Assembly: GCA_900320185.1 (NCBI GenBank)
Contig: ONRD01000005.1
Location: 1-64,000, forward strand
DNA length: 64,000 nucleotides
Origin: an uncultured Bacteroidales bacterium
GTDB taxonomy: Bacteria; Bacteroidota; Bacteroidia; Bacteroidales; UBA932
Direction: 5' to 3'
A model generated the notes under the pieces. That model made no database searches, was not told the origin of the DNA, and was given only the letters and a program-made list of their open reading frames with translations. Every line of letters begins with the position of its first letter. The first letter of the stretch is position 1. A program made the position numbers and the translations under genes. Shown here piece after piece: positions 7,547 through 15,646 of this stretch.

Positions 7547-8623
7547 TCACAATATCAAACCCCGGACCAGAAAAACAACGAGTGCTATGCCGACTTTCAA
7601 TGCCTTCGCCTTGAAGAAAGCGCTCTTGCTGTCGGCGATCAGCGGAAGTGAAGCATGGCCGTCCTGGACGATTGAGTTTGCGAGCAGCACGTCGAAGGGA
7701 ATGACTCCCCCTGCGAAGAGGGTCACGAAGACAAGATGCGGTCCCGACTCCGGTATCAGCCCCACCAGGATTGCCAGGAGGACCATCAGGGTCATGTTGT
7801 CGCTGATCCAGGCCTGAAGGTCGACGAAGCGGAAGAGCACTCCTACGGCAAGGAGCACCCCGAAGGTCCAGGCGAATATGCTCGGAAGGTGCCTGCAGAC
7901 AATGTGCTCCCACAGATGCTCCTCGACGAAATGGTCGGAAGCGAACACCAGGGCGCCGACGACCACGAGGCTGAGGGCGCCGAAAAGCCAGAACAGCCAC
8001 TCCTCGTCGAACAAGGAAAGGCCGGCATCCGCCGCACCGTCATCTTCTTCCAGCCAGCCTGAAAGGAGAGCTGCCAGGAACAAGCCCACGCCAAGGAACA
8101 TCACAGCCCTCTTCCATCCGAAATGCCGTGAGCGTCCCTCGGGCGAGTCCCCGTCGTGCTGGTGACCGTCCTCTTCGTGTATGTCATAAGTATCTTCAAG
8201 CCTTGTAGGGAGCTGTCTGCCGCCTTTTCCGAACCGGTCGACAAGGAGTCCGGTCACTACACCCAGGAAAAAAAGGACGATGAACAGGACGGCCGCTTTC
8301 CCGGGGAACATCGCAAGCATCATGAACGACTCGTCCCCCACTGTGGCTATCATCATCGCGAGAAGGGCCCCGAAGCTCAGCATCCTGTGGGTGTACAGGG
8401 ACACTACGGCAAAACCGCCGACACATCCCGGCAGAGACCCCAGCAGGGCTGATGAAAGCACCTGTACGAATCCGGACTTTCGGAGAGGGGCGAAGGCACG
8501 TCCGCGGCTCTCCACGTTGAACGACTCGATGAGCATCATCATGATGACCACCAGTCCAGAGACGAGGACGGCGGTACGGAGGGCTTCAGCTACGGTAAGG
8601 AGGATTTCGGAGAAAGGAACCAT
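7547..8623 (-). CDS. putative 10-TM heavy-metal/metalloid exporter (ArsP_2-like)
   Basis: The 358-residue protein is mostly hydrophobic, with about ten predicted membrane segments. A His/Asp/Glu-rich cytoplasmic loop lies in the middle (around residue 150, DIHEEDGHQHDGDSPEG). Conserved small motifs such as GSLPGCVGGF and GLIPESGPH occur in both halves, which suggests an inverted duplication as in ArsP_2/putative manganese or arsenic efflux permeases. The metal is not determinable; the His-rich loop hints at a divalent cation. The start is one base after the stop of the DUF1573 gene, so the two form an operon. Confidence 0.7.
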   Translation of the reverse strand: MVPFSEILLTVAEALRTAVLVSGLVVIMMMLIESFNVESRGRAFAPLRKSGFVQVLSSALLGSLPGCVGGFAVVSLYTHRMLSFGALLAMMIATVGDESFMMLAMFPGKAAVLFIVLFFLGVVTGLLVDRFGKGGRQLPTRLEDTYDIHEEDGHQHDGDSPEGRSRHFGWKRAVMFLGVGLFLAALLSGWLEEDDGAADAGLSLFDEEWLFWLFGALSLVVVGALVFASDHFVEEHLWEHIVCRHLPSIFAWTFGVLLAVGVLFRFVDLQAWISDNMTLMVLLAILVGLIPESGPHLVFVTLFAGGVIPFDVLLANSIVQDGHASLPLIADSKSAFFKAKALKVGIALVVFLVRGLIL

Positions 8624-8624
8624 G

Positions 8625-9830
8625 TCATTCGATCCACCCGCTTACGAAAAGGTTCATCACGGGACGCAGGGGCGAATTCGTCGTCACAGTGAGTATCAGC
8701 AGGCACTCCCCTTTCGGGAGTCCCTTCGTGTCGAGGACGGCACTCAGGGTGCCTTTCGCGCCGGGGGCGACATCACCGAACGCAGACGGGACGAGGCTGC
8801 GGCTCTCCGAATCGACCTTATGGACTTTAAGGACGGATTTTCCCTCGTTCCTGATCACGAACGAAGCGTTGATCTTGGTCCCGGCCTTGACTTTCCCGAA
8901 GGAATATGTGCTCTCCTGGGCCATGGGCTTGGCTGCGTCCTCGCGCTGCGCCTTCGTCCACGATGCGAAGTTCTCCTTCACGTGGACGGATATTCCGATA
9001 CGGCTCTTTCCGGCGCCAAGCTCCGGATTGGGCTCAGCGAACAGGGCTTCCGCACCGGCCTCTTTCTTCTTGCCGGAGGCTCCCGCCGCCACGGAGGCCT
9101 TGGCGGCCTTCCCGTCCACGAGCGGAGTCGCATAGTACCAGGTCTTTCCCCATGTGCTGCCGTCCGCTGTAACCGTGTAGGAAAGTTTCGCAGTACTCCC
9201 CGCCGGGACAGGATTCTGCGACAGCTTGAGGCTCAGTCCTTTGCTGACGCCCTCGAAAGTCACGTCCAAAGGCTTGGAGCCAAGGTTCGCCACCAGTATC
9301 TCACCGCTTTTCTGCACTCCCTGGTTGATGTTGCCACCCTTCACTTCCACCTCTTTGAACCCCAGGTTGCCGAAGTGGACGGGATACATCTCGGGAAGGC
9401 TGAGCTTCCTGGCATGGCTCTCGCCCCTCAGCCTCAGGATGACCGGCTGCTTTATCCCGGAGACGTAGACCGTCAGGGACTTGTCGAAAGGATAGCCGCC
9501 TTCGTCGTTCTTGTAGGTCGCGGTGACCTTCGCCGAAGCTCCGGGCTTCACAGGCTCCCTTGTCCATTCGACGTCAGTGCAGCCGCATGAAGAGACCACG
9601 TTGTAGATCACGATAGGCTTGGAACCGACGTTCTTCGCCGTGAACGTAGCTTTCACCGGGCCGTCGGAGACGAGGATGTCCCCGAAATCGTGGACGGTCT
9701 TGTCGAAACGGACCGTGTTCCCGAAAGTATTCGCGTCCTTGGCCCCCTGCGCCGAACCCGACGGTGCGGCGGCAAGGATGCCCAGGATGACTGCTGCGGC
9801 TGATATGGCGTTCTTGATGTTCATCTTCAT
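8625..9830 (-). CDS. DUF1573-domain exported protein
   Basis: The 401-residue protein has a Sec signal peptide ending near AAPSGSAQG. A first DUF1573 domain (about residues 38-135) contains the family hallmark SSCGCT. Two further immunoglobulin-like segments follow, the last (about 295-401) again DUF1573-like. These domains are ASPM/SPD-2/Hydin-like beta sandwiches common in exported Bacteroidota proteins; the molecular role is unknown. It is the first gene of an operon with the metal exporter and has a good TTTG-N20-TAACTTTG promoter upstream. The coupling with an exporter is not explained by known biology. Confidence 0.8.
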   Translation of the reverse strand: MKMNIKNAISAAAVILGILAAAPSGSAQGAKDANTFGNTVRFDKTVHDFGDILVSDGPVKATFTAKNVGSKPIVIYNVVSSCGCTDVEWTREPVKPGASAKVTATYKNDEGGYPFDKSLTVYVSGIKQPVILRLRGESHARKLSLPEMYPVHFGNLGFKEVEVKGGNINQGVQKSGEILVANLGSKPLDVTFEGVSKGLSLKLSQNPVPAGSTAKLSYTVTADGSTWGKTWYYATPLVDGKAAKASVAAGASGKKKEAGAEALFAEPNPELGAGKSRIGISVHVKENFASWTKAQREDAAKPMAQESTYSFGKVKAGTKINASFVIRNEGKSVLKVHKVDSESRSLVPSAFGDVAPGAKGTLSAVLDTKGLPKGECLLILTVTTNSPLRPVMNLFVSGWIE

Positions 9831-9867
9831 CGGTTTGGGGAAAAGTTTGCAAATACCTTTCCAAATG

Positions 9868-9899
9868 CAAAGTTAGTCCTAAAAAGATACTTTTTCAAA
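9868..9899 (-). promoter_or_regulatory. promoter of the DUF1573-exporter operon
   Basis: On the minus strand TTTG (9899 to 9896), a 20-base spacer and TAACTTTG (9875 to 9868) reproduce the Bacteroidota sigma consensus. The start codon lies 38 bases downstream. Confidence 0.6.
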
Positions 9900-9915
9900 T
9901 CACGCCGAAAAATTG

Positions 9916-9923
9916 TAAATTTG
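9916..9923 (+). promoter_or_regulatory. candidate -7 box for parE operon
   Basis: TAAATTTG matches TAnnTTTG and lies 20 bases before the parE start; a T-rich stretch lies where the -33 box would be. The leader would be short. Confidence 0.45.
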
Positions 9924-9943
9924 TACGATTATGCGACAATGAC

Positions 9944-11881
9944 ATGGCAGAGAACCAGCAGAGCTACGAATACACGGAAGCCAACATAAAGACTCTCGAA
10001 GGAGTGGAACACATCCGCCGGCGTCCGGGGATGTACATCGGCCGTCTCGGGAACGGTTCCAATCCGGGGGACGGAATCTACGTGCTCCTCAAAGAGATCG
10101 TCGACAACTGCATCGACGAATTCTCGGCAGGATTCGGCAAGCAGGTCATCATCAAGATAGAAAACAACGAGGTGAGCGTCAGGGACTTCGGGCGAGGGAT
10201 ACCGCTCGGCTCGGTGGTGAAGGCCACCAGCCAGCTCAACACCGGAGGCAAGTTCGACGACAAGGTGTTCAAGAAATCCGTCGGACTGAACGGAGTCGGA
10301 ACCAAGGCAGTCAACGCCCTTTCCGAGAAGTTCTACGTAGAGTCTTTCCGCGACGGCAGGAGTTCCTGGGCCAGCTACGAACGCGGGGAGCTTACCGGAA
10401 GCGGGGTCAAGGAATCCGTCTCCGAGAAGAACGGCACCCTGGTCGTTTTCACTCCAGACAGCGAGATGTTCGGCTCCTACGAGTTCAACATGGACTTCGT
10501 GGAGACGATGGTGAAGAACTATTCCTATCTCAAGAAAGGGCTGGCCCTCAACCTCAACGGCACGGTGTACAAGTCCGAGAACGGACTCCTGGACCTGGTC
10601 AAGGAAAACATGTCCGAGACCCCGCTCTACGAGCCGGTACACCTGCAGGGAGAGGACATCGAGATCGTGATGACGCACGGCAATGCCTACGGCGAGAACA
10701 TCTCGTCCTTCGTCAACGGCCAGAACACCCGGGACGGCGGGACCCACCTGGCCGCCTTCAGGGAGGCAGTCGCCAAGACACTGAAGGAATATTTCAAGAA
10801 AAACTACGCGCCGGAAGACTGCCGCCAGGGAATAATCGGAGCTATCAGCATCCAGATACAGGAACCCAACTTCGAGGGCCAGACGAAGACCAAACTCGGC
10901 TCCACCTACATGTGGGAGAAGTACAAGACCGACGCCAACGGCAAGAAGATCCAGAATCCCGACGGATCCCTCGAGATAGACCGCGGTCCGACCATCAGGT
11001 CGTTCGTCAACGACTTTGTCGCAAAGAACCTCGACAACTACTTGAGGATGCACCTGGACATAGTGCCGGTCATAGAGGAGAAGATAAAGGCTTCCCAGGC
11101 AGAGCGGGAAGAGATCTCCGGAATACAGAAAAAGACCCGTGAGCGCAACAAGAAGGCGAACGTCTACAACCGCAAGCTGCGGGACTGCCGCTACCACTTC
11201 GGCGAAAGGATGCCGAAGGACAAGGAAGACCTCGCCGAGAAGACAAGCATATTCATAACCGAGGGAGACTCTGCGTCGGGAACCATCACGAAAGTTCGCG
11301 ACGCCAACTACCAGGCCGTCTTCAGCCTCCGCGGCAAGCCGATAAACTGCTACAAGGAAAGCCGCAAGAGGGTCGCCGAGAATGAGGAACTGAACCTGCT
11401 TATCTCCGCCCTGGGCGTCGAGGACGACCTGGACAACCTGCGCTACAACAACATCATCGTCGCGACGGATGCCGATGATGACGGGATGCACATCAGGATG
11501 CTGGTTCTGACCTTCTTCATGAAGTATTACCCGGACCTGATACGCCGCGGCCACGTCCATATCCTGCAGACTCCCCTTTTCAGGGTGGCCAACAAGAAGG
11601 AGAGACGCTACTGCTACTCTTCCGAGGAAAAGGAAGAGGCCGTCAAGGCACTCAAGACGAATGTCCAGATCACCCGCTTCAAGGGTCTCGGGGAAATCTC
11701 ATCCAATGAATTCGTCGACTTCATCGGAGAGGACATGAGGCTCGACCTTGTGAAACTGTCGGACGAGGAATCGATTTCCGAGATCATGGAGTTCTACATG
11801 GGAGACAACACCATAGAACGCCAGAACTTCATCCGCGCCAACCTCAAGTCCGAAGAAGAACTCGAAGACGTAAACATCTAA
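9944..11881 (+). CDS. parE: DNA topoisomerase IV subunit B (type IIA, ATPase subunit)
   Basis: The 645-residue protein has the GHKL ATPase motifs EIVDN (51-55), DFGRGIP (81-87) and GLNGVGT (114-120). It also has the Toprim motifs EGDSASG (440-446) and DADDDG (509-514) and the closing RFKGLGEI (578-585). The order and length fit ParE rather than GyrB: it is short and has no long C-terminal insertion. It decatenates chromosomes together with ParC, whose gene is not in this window. About 25 extra residues (around 322-349) sit in the transducer-Toprim linker. It heads an operon with an acyltransferase and an acyl-CoA ligase. Confidence 0.93.
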   Translation: MAENQQSYEYTEANIKTLEGVEHIRRRPGMYIGRLGNGSNPGDGIYVLLKEIVDNCIDEFSAGFGKQVIIKIENNEVSVRDFGRGIPLGSVVKATSQLNTGGKFDDKVFKKSVGLNGVGTKAVNALSEKFYVESFRDGRSSWASYERGELTGSGVKESVSEKNGTLVVFTPDSEMFGSYEFNMDFVETMVKNYSYLKKGLALNLNGTVYKSENGLLDLVKENMSETPLYEPVHLQGEDIEIVMTHGNAYGENISSFVNGQNTRDGGTHLAAFREAVAKTLKEYFKKNYAPEDCRQGIIGAISIQIQEPNFEGQTKTKLGSTYMWEKYKTDANGKKIQNPDGSLEIDRGPTIRSFVNDFVAKNLDNYLRMHLDIVPVIEEKIKASQAEREEISGIQKKTRERNKKANVYNRKLRDCRYHFGERMPKDKEDLAEKTSIFITEGDSASGTITKVRDANYQAVFSLRGKPINCYKESRKRVAENEELNLLISALGVEDDLDNLRYNNIIVATDADDDGMHIRMLVLTFFMKYYPDLIRRGHVHILQTPLFRVANKKERRYCYSSEEKEEAVKALKTNVQITRFKGLGEISSNEFVDFIGEDMRLDLVKLSDEESISEIMEFYMGDNTIERQNFIRANLKSEEELEDVNI

Positions 11882-11894
11882 TACCGGAAGACCA

Positions 11895-12455
11895 ATGTCA
11901 CGATGGAGCAGATTCTGCGGCTGGCTGCTGCGCAAGAAGGGATGGACGGCTGTAGGCGGTCCGGTGCCGGAGGACAAGGCCGTCATCCTCGGCGTCCCCC
12001 ACACTTCTGTCAAGGATTTCGTAATATCCTACTTGTTCTACACCGCCTTCGGGGCACAGAAGGCCAGGGTGATGATAAAGAAAGAGTTCTTCTTCTGGCC
12101 GTTCGGACCGCTGCTCAAGGCCATGGGCGCAGTCCCGGTCGACAGGAAGAACGCCGCCACGATGCTCAAGAGCCTGATAGAGCATATGGAGAAGGAAGAC
12201 TCCTTCATCATAGCAATCGCTCCGGAAGGGACCCGGAAGCCTGTCCGGAAATGGAAGACCGGCTACCACCTCATCGCAAAGACAATAGGCTGCCCGGTCT
12301 ACCTGGGCTATTTCGACTGGGGCACTAAAAGAGTCAGCATCGGACAGAAGTTCGAACTCACGGACGATGCCAGGGCGGATACCGAAAGGATCCAGGCAAT
12401 TTATGAGGAGATGCACCTTAGGGGAAGGCACCCCGAAGGATACATCACCCATTAG
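11895..12455 (+). CDS. PlsC-like 1-acyl-glycerol-phosphate acyltransferase family protein
   Basis: The 186-residue protein carries the glycerolipid acyltransferase motif H-x4-D (HTSVKD, near residue 36) and the acceptor motif PEGTRK (near 111-116). That is the two-block pattern of PlsC/LPA acyltransferases, in a short form common in Bacteroidota. It should transfer acyl groups to a lysolipid at the membrane. The gene starts 13 bases after parE and 9 bases before an acyl-CoA ligase gene, so acyl activation and transfer look coupled in one transcript. Exact acceptor unknown. Confidence 0.85.
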   Translation: MSRWSRFCGWLLRKKGWTAVGGPVPEDKAVILGVPHTSVKDFVISYLFYTAFGAQKARVMIKKEFFFWPFGPLLKAMGAVPVDRKNAATMLKSLIEHMEKEDSFIIAIAPEGTRKPVRKWKTGYHLIAKTIGCPVYLGYFDWGTKRVSIGQKFELTDDARADTERIQAIYEEMHLRGRHPEGYITH

Positions 12456-12464
12456 AGCACGGAA

Positions 12465-14162
12465 ATGTCAGTAAAACGGTTTTTCAGGGCAAGCAGGGAA
12501 AACTACATTACCACCCTTGCCAAGCTATTCGAATACGCCACCGACAACTTCGCCAAGCGTCCCTTGTCACGCTTCGTGGGAGGTGGGCAGGAATACACCT
12601 ACGAGTCCTTCAAGCACAAATGCCTGGAACTCTCCCAAAGGTTCAACCGCTGGGGTATAAGCGCGGGCGACAAGGTCGCCATCCTCTCCAACAACATGCC
12701 CAACTGGACCGTTGCGATGTTCTCATGCGTCCCGTTCGGCAGGGTGACGGTCCCGATCCTTCCCGATTCTTCCGAGAGCGAGGTGACCAACATCCTGAAC
12801 CACTCCGAGTGCAAAGCCATATTCATCTCGAAGCGTCTCATGAAGAAACTGAGTTCCGAATGCCGCGCGAAACTGCGCCTCGTGATCGACATCGAGACCT
12901 TCCAGCTGATCAAGAAAGACGATTCCGCCTTCACCTGCGAGGGTCGCAGCGCCGAGCCGCAGGCCGATGACCTTGCTTCCATCATCTACACTTCCGGGAC
13001 GTCTGGGAATGCCAAGGGCGTGATGCTGTCCCACAGGAACTTCTGCCAGAACATCATAGCCGCGGCCCATGCCCAGCCCGCCGGGAAGAAGGACAGGTGG
13101 CTTTCCATCCTTCCTATGTCCCATACCTACGAGATGGCATTCAGCGTCCTCTATCCCCTGTACGCCGGAGGATGCGTCTATTACATACAGAAGCCACCGA
13201 CGCCATCCATCCTGATGAATGCGATGAAACAGGTCCGCCCGACCATAATGTGCTCCGTACCTCTTATCATAGAAAAGGTCTACCGGAACACCGTGGTCCC
13301 GACGATCCAGAGGAGCAGGACCCTTTCGTGGATGGAGAAACATGCGCCCTGGCTCCTGTACCGGCTCATAGGAAAGAAGCTTTACCGTTCCTTCGGGGGA
13401 AAACTGAAGTTTTTCGGCATAGGCGGCTCCAAACTGAATCCTGCAGTGGAGGAATTCCTCCTCAAGGCCCGCTTCCCCTATGCGGTCGGCTACGGTCTCA
13501 CCGAAACCGCCCCGCTGATCACCAATGCATGCGTAGGCAAAACCGTCGTCGGATCGATCGGAGTGCCCGCATACAACGTAGAAGTGAAACTGGACAATGT
13601 CAACCCCGAGACCGGAGAAGGAGAGATAGTCGCCAAAGGCGACAACGTGATGCTGGGCTACTACCGCGACCCTGAAAGGACCCGTTCAGTCCTCAACGAT
13701 GACGGATGGTTCAGGACCCATGACCTGGCATGCATGGATTCCAAAGGCAGGTACTACATCAAAGGCCGGCTCGGGAACATGATCGTAGGCCCGTCCGGAG
13801 AAAACATCTACCCCGAGGAAATCGAAGAAGTGATCAACACGATCCGCGGGGTGAATGAATCCCTTGTTTTCCAGAAGGACGGGAAACTTGTAGCTCTTGT
13901 CAAGTTCGATGACGACATCGTCGACTGGGAGCAGCTGGAGAGGGAGGAGAAGTTCTTCGAGAACCTTGAAGCAAGGAAGAAAGCCGTCCTGGACTTCGTA
14001 AACAAACACGTAAGCAAGCAGTCCAACATCAGTGAGATAGACGCGATGAAGGAAAACTTCGAGAAGACTGCCACGAACAAGATCCGGCGCTACAAGTACA
14101 AGGACGGTATCCCGGAGACTGAAGACACTAAAGACACCGGAAAAGGCAAAGAAGACAGCTGA
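12465..14162 (+). CDS. long-chain fatty acid-CoA (AMP-forming) ligase
   Basis: The 565-residue ANL-superfamily enzyme has the AMP-binding loop IIYTSGTSGNAKG (173-185), the adenine motif GYGLTETAPL (near 345) and GWFRTHDLA followed by KGRLGNMIV (near 410-430). It lacks a membrane anchor. It should activate fatty acids to acyl-CoA (or acyl-ACP) with ATP. It lies last in the parE-plsC-ligase unit. The C-terminus ends in a charged tail (ETEDTKDTGKGKED). FadD-like assignment is by motif; chain-length preference is not determinable. Confidence 0.88.
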   Translation: MSVKRFFRASRENYITTLAKLFEYATDNFAKRPLSRFVGGGQEYTYESFKHKCLELSQRFNRWGISAGDKVAILSNNMPNWTVAMFSCVPFGRVTVPILPDSSESEVTNILNHSECKAIFISKRLMKKLSSECRAKLRLVIDIETFQLIKKDDSAFTCEGRSAEPQADDLASIIYTSGTSGNAKGVMLSHRNFCQNIIAAAHAQPAGKKDRWLSILPMSHTYEMAFSVLYPLYAGGCVYYIQKPPTPSILMNAMKQVRPTIMCSVPLIIEKVYRNTVVPTIQRSRTLSWMEKHAPWLLYRLIGKKLYRSFGGKLKFFGIGGSKLNPAVEEFLLKARFPYAVGYGLTETAPLITNACVGKTVVGSIGVPAYNVEVKLDNVNPETGEGEIVAKGDNVMLGYYRDPERTRSVLNDDGWFRTHDLACMDSKGRYYIKGRLGNMIVGPSGENIYPEEIEEVINTIRGVNESLVFQKDGKLVALVKFDDDIVDWEQLEREEKFFENLEARKKAVLDFVNKHVSKQSNISEIDAMKENFEKTATNKIRRYKYKDGIPETEDTKDTGKGKEDS

Positions 14163-14236
14163 AGCCCTCGGGGCAGTCTACCCCCCCTGCCGGCCGACGC
14201 TTCACTTTGCAAAAAAAATATTCAGACAAGACATAC

Positions 14237-14269
14237 AAAAAGGAGCCGACCCGACAATGGGTCAGCTCC
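14237..14269 (-). terminator. intrinsic terminator of the rpsF-rpsR-rplI operon
   Basis: On the minus strand GGAGCTGACCC pairs with GGGTCGGCTCC (one G-U pair) and is followed by five T residues. It lies about 30 bases past the rplI stop. Confidence 0.85.
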
Positions 14270-14300
14270 CTGAATTTCGCGGTCCGTCGTGGAACCGGCT

Positions 14301-14750
14301 TTAGGCCTCAGCCTCGACGATGACCTTGACAGCTGCCTTGACGGCTTTGTAGCACTTGACAGTAGCCTCGTACTCACCTACGGCCTTGATGTCCTCGGCA
14401 GGCATGGTGATGTTCTTCTTATCGACCTCGATACCGGCAGCTGCAAGAGCCTCGGCAACCTGGGCGGAAGTAACGGAACCATAGATCTTACCGGACTCGC
14501 TGACCTTCACGGCAACCTTTACGGGAGTTTCCGCGATCTTGGCTGCGAGAGCCTCTGCATCAGCGATGAGCTTAGCCTCCTTGTGTGCCCTCTGGCGCTT
14601 TGTCTCCTCAAGCTGCTTGATAGCGGAAGGGGTGGCCACAGAGGCGAATCCCTGAGGGATAAGGTAGTTCTGAGCGTAACCTGACCTCACTTCAACAACA
14701 TCTCCGGCCTCGCCGAGGTTGTTTACTTCTTTCTTCAAAATAATCTTCAT
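14301..14750 (-). CDS. rplI: 50S ribosomal protein bL9
   Basis: The 149-residue protein starts MKIILKKEVNNLGEAGDVVE and continues VRSGYAQNYLIPQGFA, the bL9 N-terminal signature. It is followed by the long connecting helix and C-terminal rRNA-binding domain. The length is normal. It is the last gene of the conserved rpsF-rpsR-rplI operon, ending in a clear terminator. Confidence 0.97.
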   Translation of the reverse strand: MKIILKKEVNNLGEAGDVVEVRSGYAQNYLIPQGFASVATPSAIKQLEETKRQRAHKEAKLIADAEALAAKIAETPVKVAVKVSESGKIYGSVTSAQVAEALAAAGIEVDKKNITMPAEDIKAVGEYEATVKCYKAVKAAVKVIVEAEA

Positions 14751-14766
14751 AACTGCGCTCTCCTAT

Positions 14767-15045
14767 TTACTTGAGAAGGTCGGTGACATAAGGAAGAAGT
14801 GCAAGGGAACGTGCCCTCTTGACTGCCTTCGCGACTTTCCTCTGGAATTTAAGGGAAGTACCGGTGATGCGGCGGGGAAGGATCTTGCCCTGCTCGTTGA
14901 GGAACTTCTTGAGGAACTCGGGATCCTTGTAATCGACATACTTGATGCCTGCCTTCTTGAAACGGCAGTACTTTTTCTTCCTGACCTCGACTGTAGGAGG
15001 GTTCAGATAGCGGATACCTGCATTCTGTGCGTCATTCTGTGCCAT
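14767..15045 (-). CDS. rpsR: 30S ribosomal protein bS18
   Basis: The 92-residue basic protein has [20 protein letters not shown] and the C-terminal [20 protein letters not shown], the bS18 signature. The cysteine in KKYCRF is a single one rather than a zinc-binding set. It is flanked by rpsF (17 bases upstream) and rplI (16 bases downstream), the universal order. bS18 forms a heterodimer with bS6 on the 16S central domain. Confidence 0.97.
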   Translation of the reverse strand: MAQNDAQNAGIRYLNPPTVEVRKKKYCRFKKAGIKYVDYKDPEFLKKFLNEQGKILPRRITGTSLKFQRKVAKAVKRARSLALLPYVTDLLK

Positions 15046-15062
15046 GATTCTTTCCTCCTTGA

Positions 15063-15524
15063 TTAAGCGTTCTCTTCATTGTTGGCTGCCTCGGGGGCGG
15101 GAGTCTCGACAACCTCAGGCTGCTCTGCTGCGGGAGCCTCTGCTGCAGGTGCAGCTGCGGCTGAGTCCTCAGCAGTCTCCTGGGCGGCCTTCTTTCCCTT
15201 GTTGGCCCTGCGCTTCTCGGCATAGGCGACTGCGTCCTTGTCGAGGGCAACGGTCAGGAACCTGATGATCCTCTCATCACGGAAATACTGGGTCTCGAGC
15301 ACTTCCACGAAGGAAGGATCGGCCTGGAACTGGATGAGATAGTAGAATCCCGATGTTTTGTGCTGGATCGGATAAGCCAGCTGGCGGAGGCCCCAGTCCT
15401 CCTCGTACACGATCTCGCCACCATTGTCGGTGATGAGCTTTGTGTACTTGGCAACCGCTTCCTTCATCTGCTGGTCAGACAAAACGGGAGTTGCGATGAA
15501 AACGGTCTCGTACTGTTTCAACAT
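15063..15524 (-). CDS. rpsF: 30S ribosomal protein bS6 with extended acidic tail
   Basis: The start was placed at the ATG giving [20 protein letters not shown], the standard bS6 N-terminus. An upstream ATG at 15596 would place the start inside the promoter. The 153-residue product carries the ferredoxin-like bS6 fold (about 1-105) and then about 45 extra residues rich in Ala, Pro and Glu. Usual bS6 in Bacteroidales is about 114 residues long, so this tail is an extension. Such tails occur in this family through glutamate addition in other bacteria, but here it is genome-encoded and Pro/Ala-rich. Confidence 0.95.
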   Translation of the reverse strand: MLKQYETVFIATPVLSDQQMKEAVAKYTKLITDNGGEIVYEEDWGLRQLAYPIQHKTSGFYYLIQFQADPSFVEVLETQYFRDERIIRFLTVALDKDAVAYAEKRRANKGKKAAQETAEDSAAAAPAAEAPAAEQPEVVETPAPEAANNEENA

Positions 15525-15550
15525 TTGACTTAAATAATTAGTAATTAATA

Positions 15551-15594
15551 AAAAGCAATCCTTTCCGGCCCGTATGCCAACCGAAAAGGACTGC
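15551..15594 (-). terminator. hairpin plus U-run in the rpsF leader: attenuator or terminator of pepD
   Basis: On the minus strand GCAGTCCTTTTCGG pairs over 14 positions (two G-U) with CCGGAAAGGATTGC and is followed by TTTTT, a textbook intrinsic terminator. It lies directly downstream of a consensus promoter and 30 bases before rpsF, so it may act as an attenuator in the leader. The bS6:bS18 complex is known to bind its own leader in many bacteria. Alternatively it simply ends pepD transcription. Confidence 0.7.
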
Positions 15595-15624
15595 AAATAT
15601 AGTCAAAAAATCTTTTCAGGCAAA
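15594..15624 (-). promoter_or_regulatory. promoter of rpsF-rpsR-rplI
   Basis: On the minus strand TTTG (15624 to 15621), a 19-base spacer and TATATTTG (15601 to 15594) match the Bacteroidota consensus exactly. The expected transcript start falls in the attenuator-like hairpin. Confidence 0.75.
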
Positions 15625-15646
15625 ATCTTGTGCCAAAATCACTTCC

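Noticed and set aside
9929-11560. 543-residue open frame opposite parE
   Set aside because: It is a GC-driven shadow. parE has all its motifs in the other strand and this frame has no recognisable domain.
9944-11881. parE without parC as a sign of rearrangement
   Set aside because: The gene order may be normal in this lineage, and the window alone cannot show that parC has moved.
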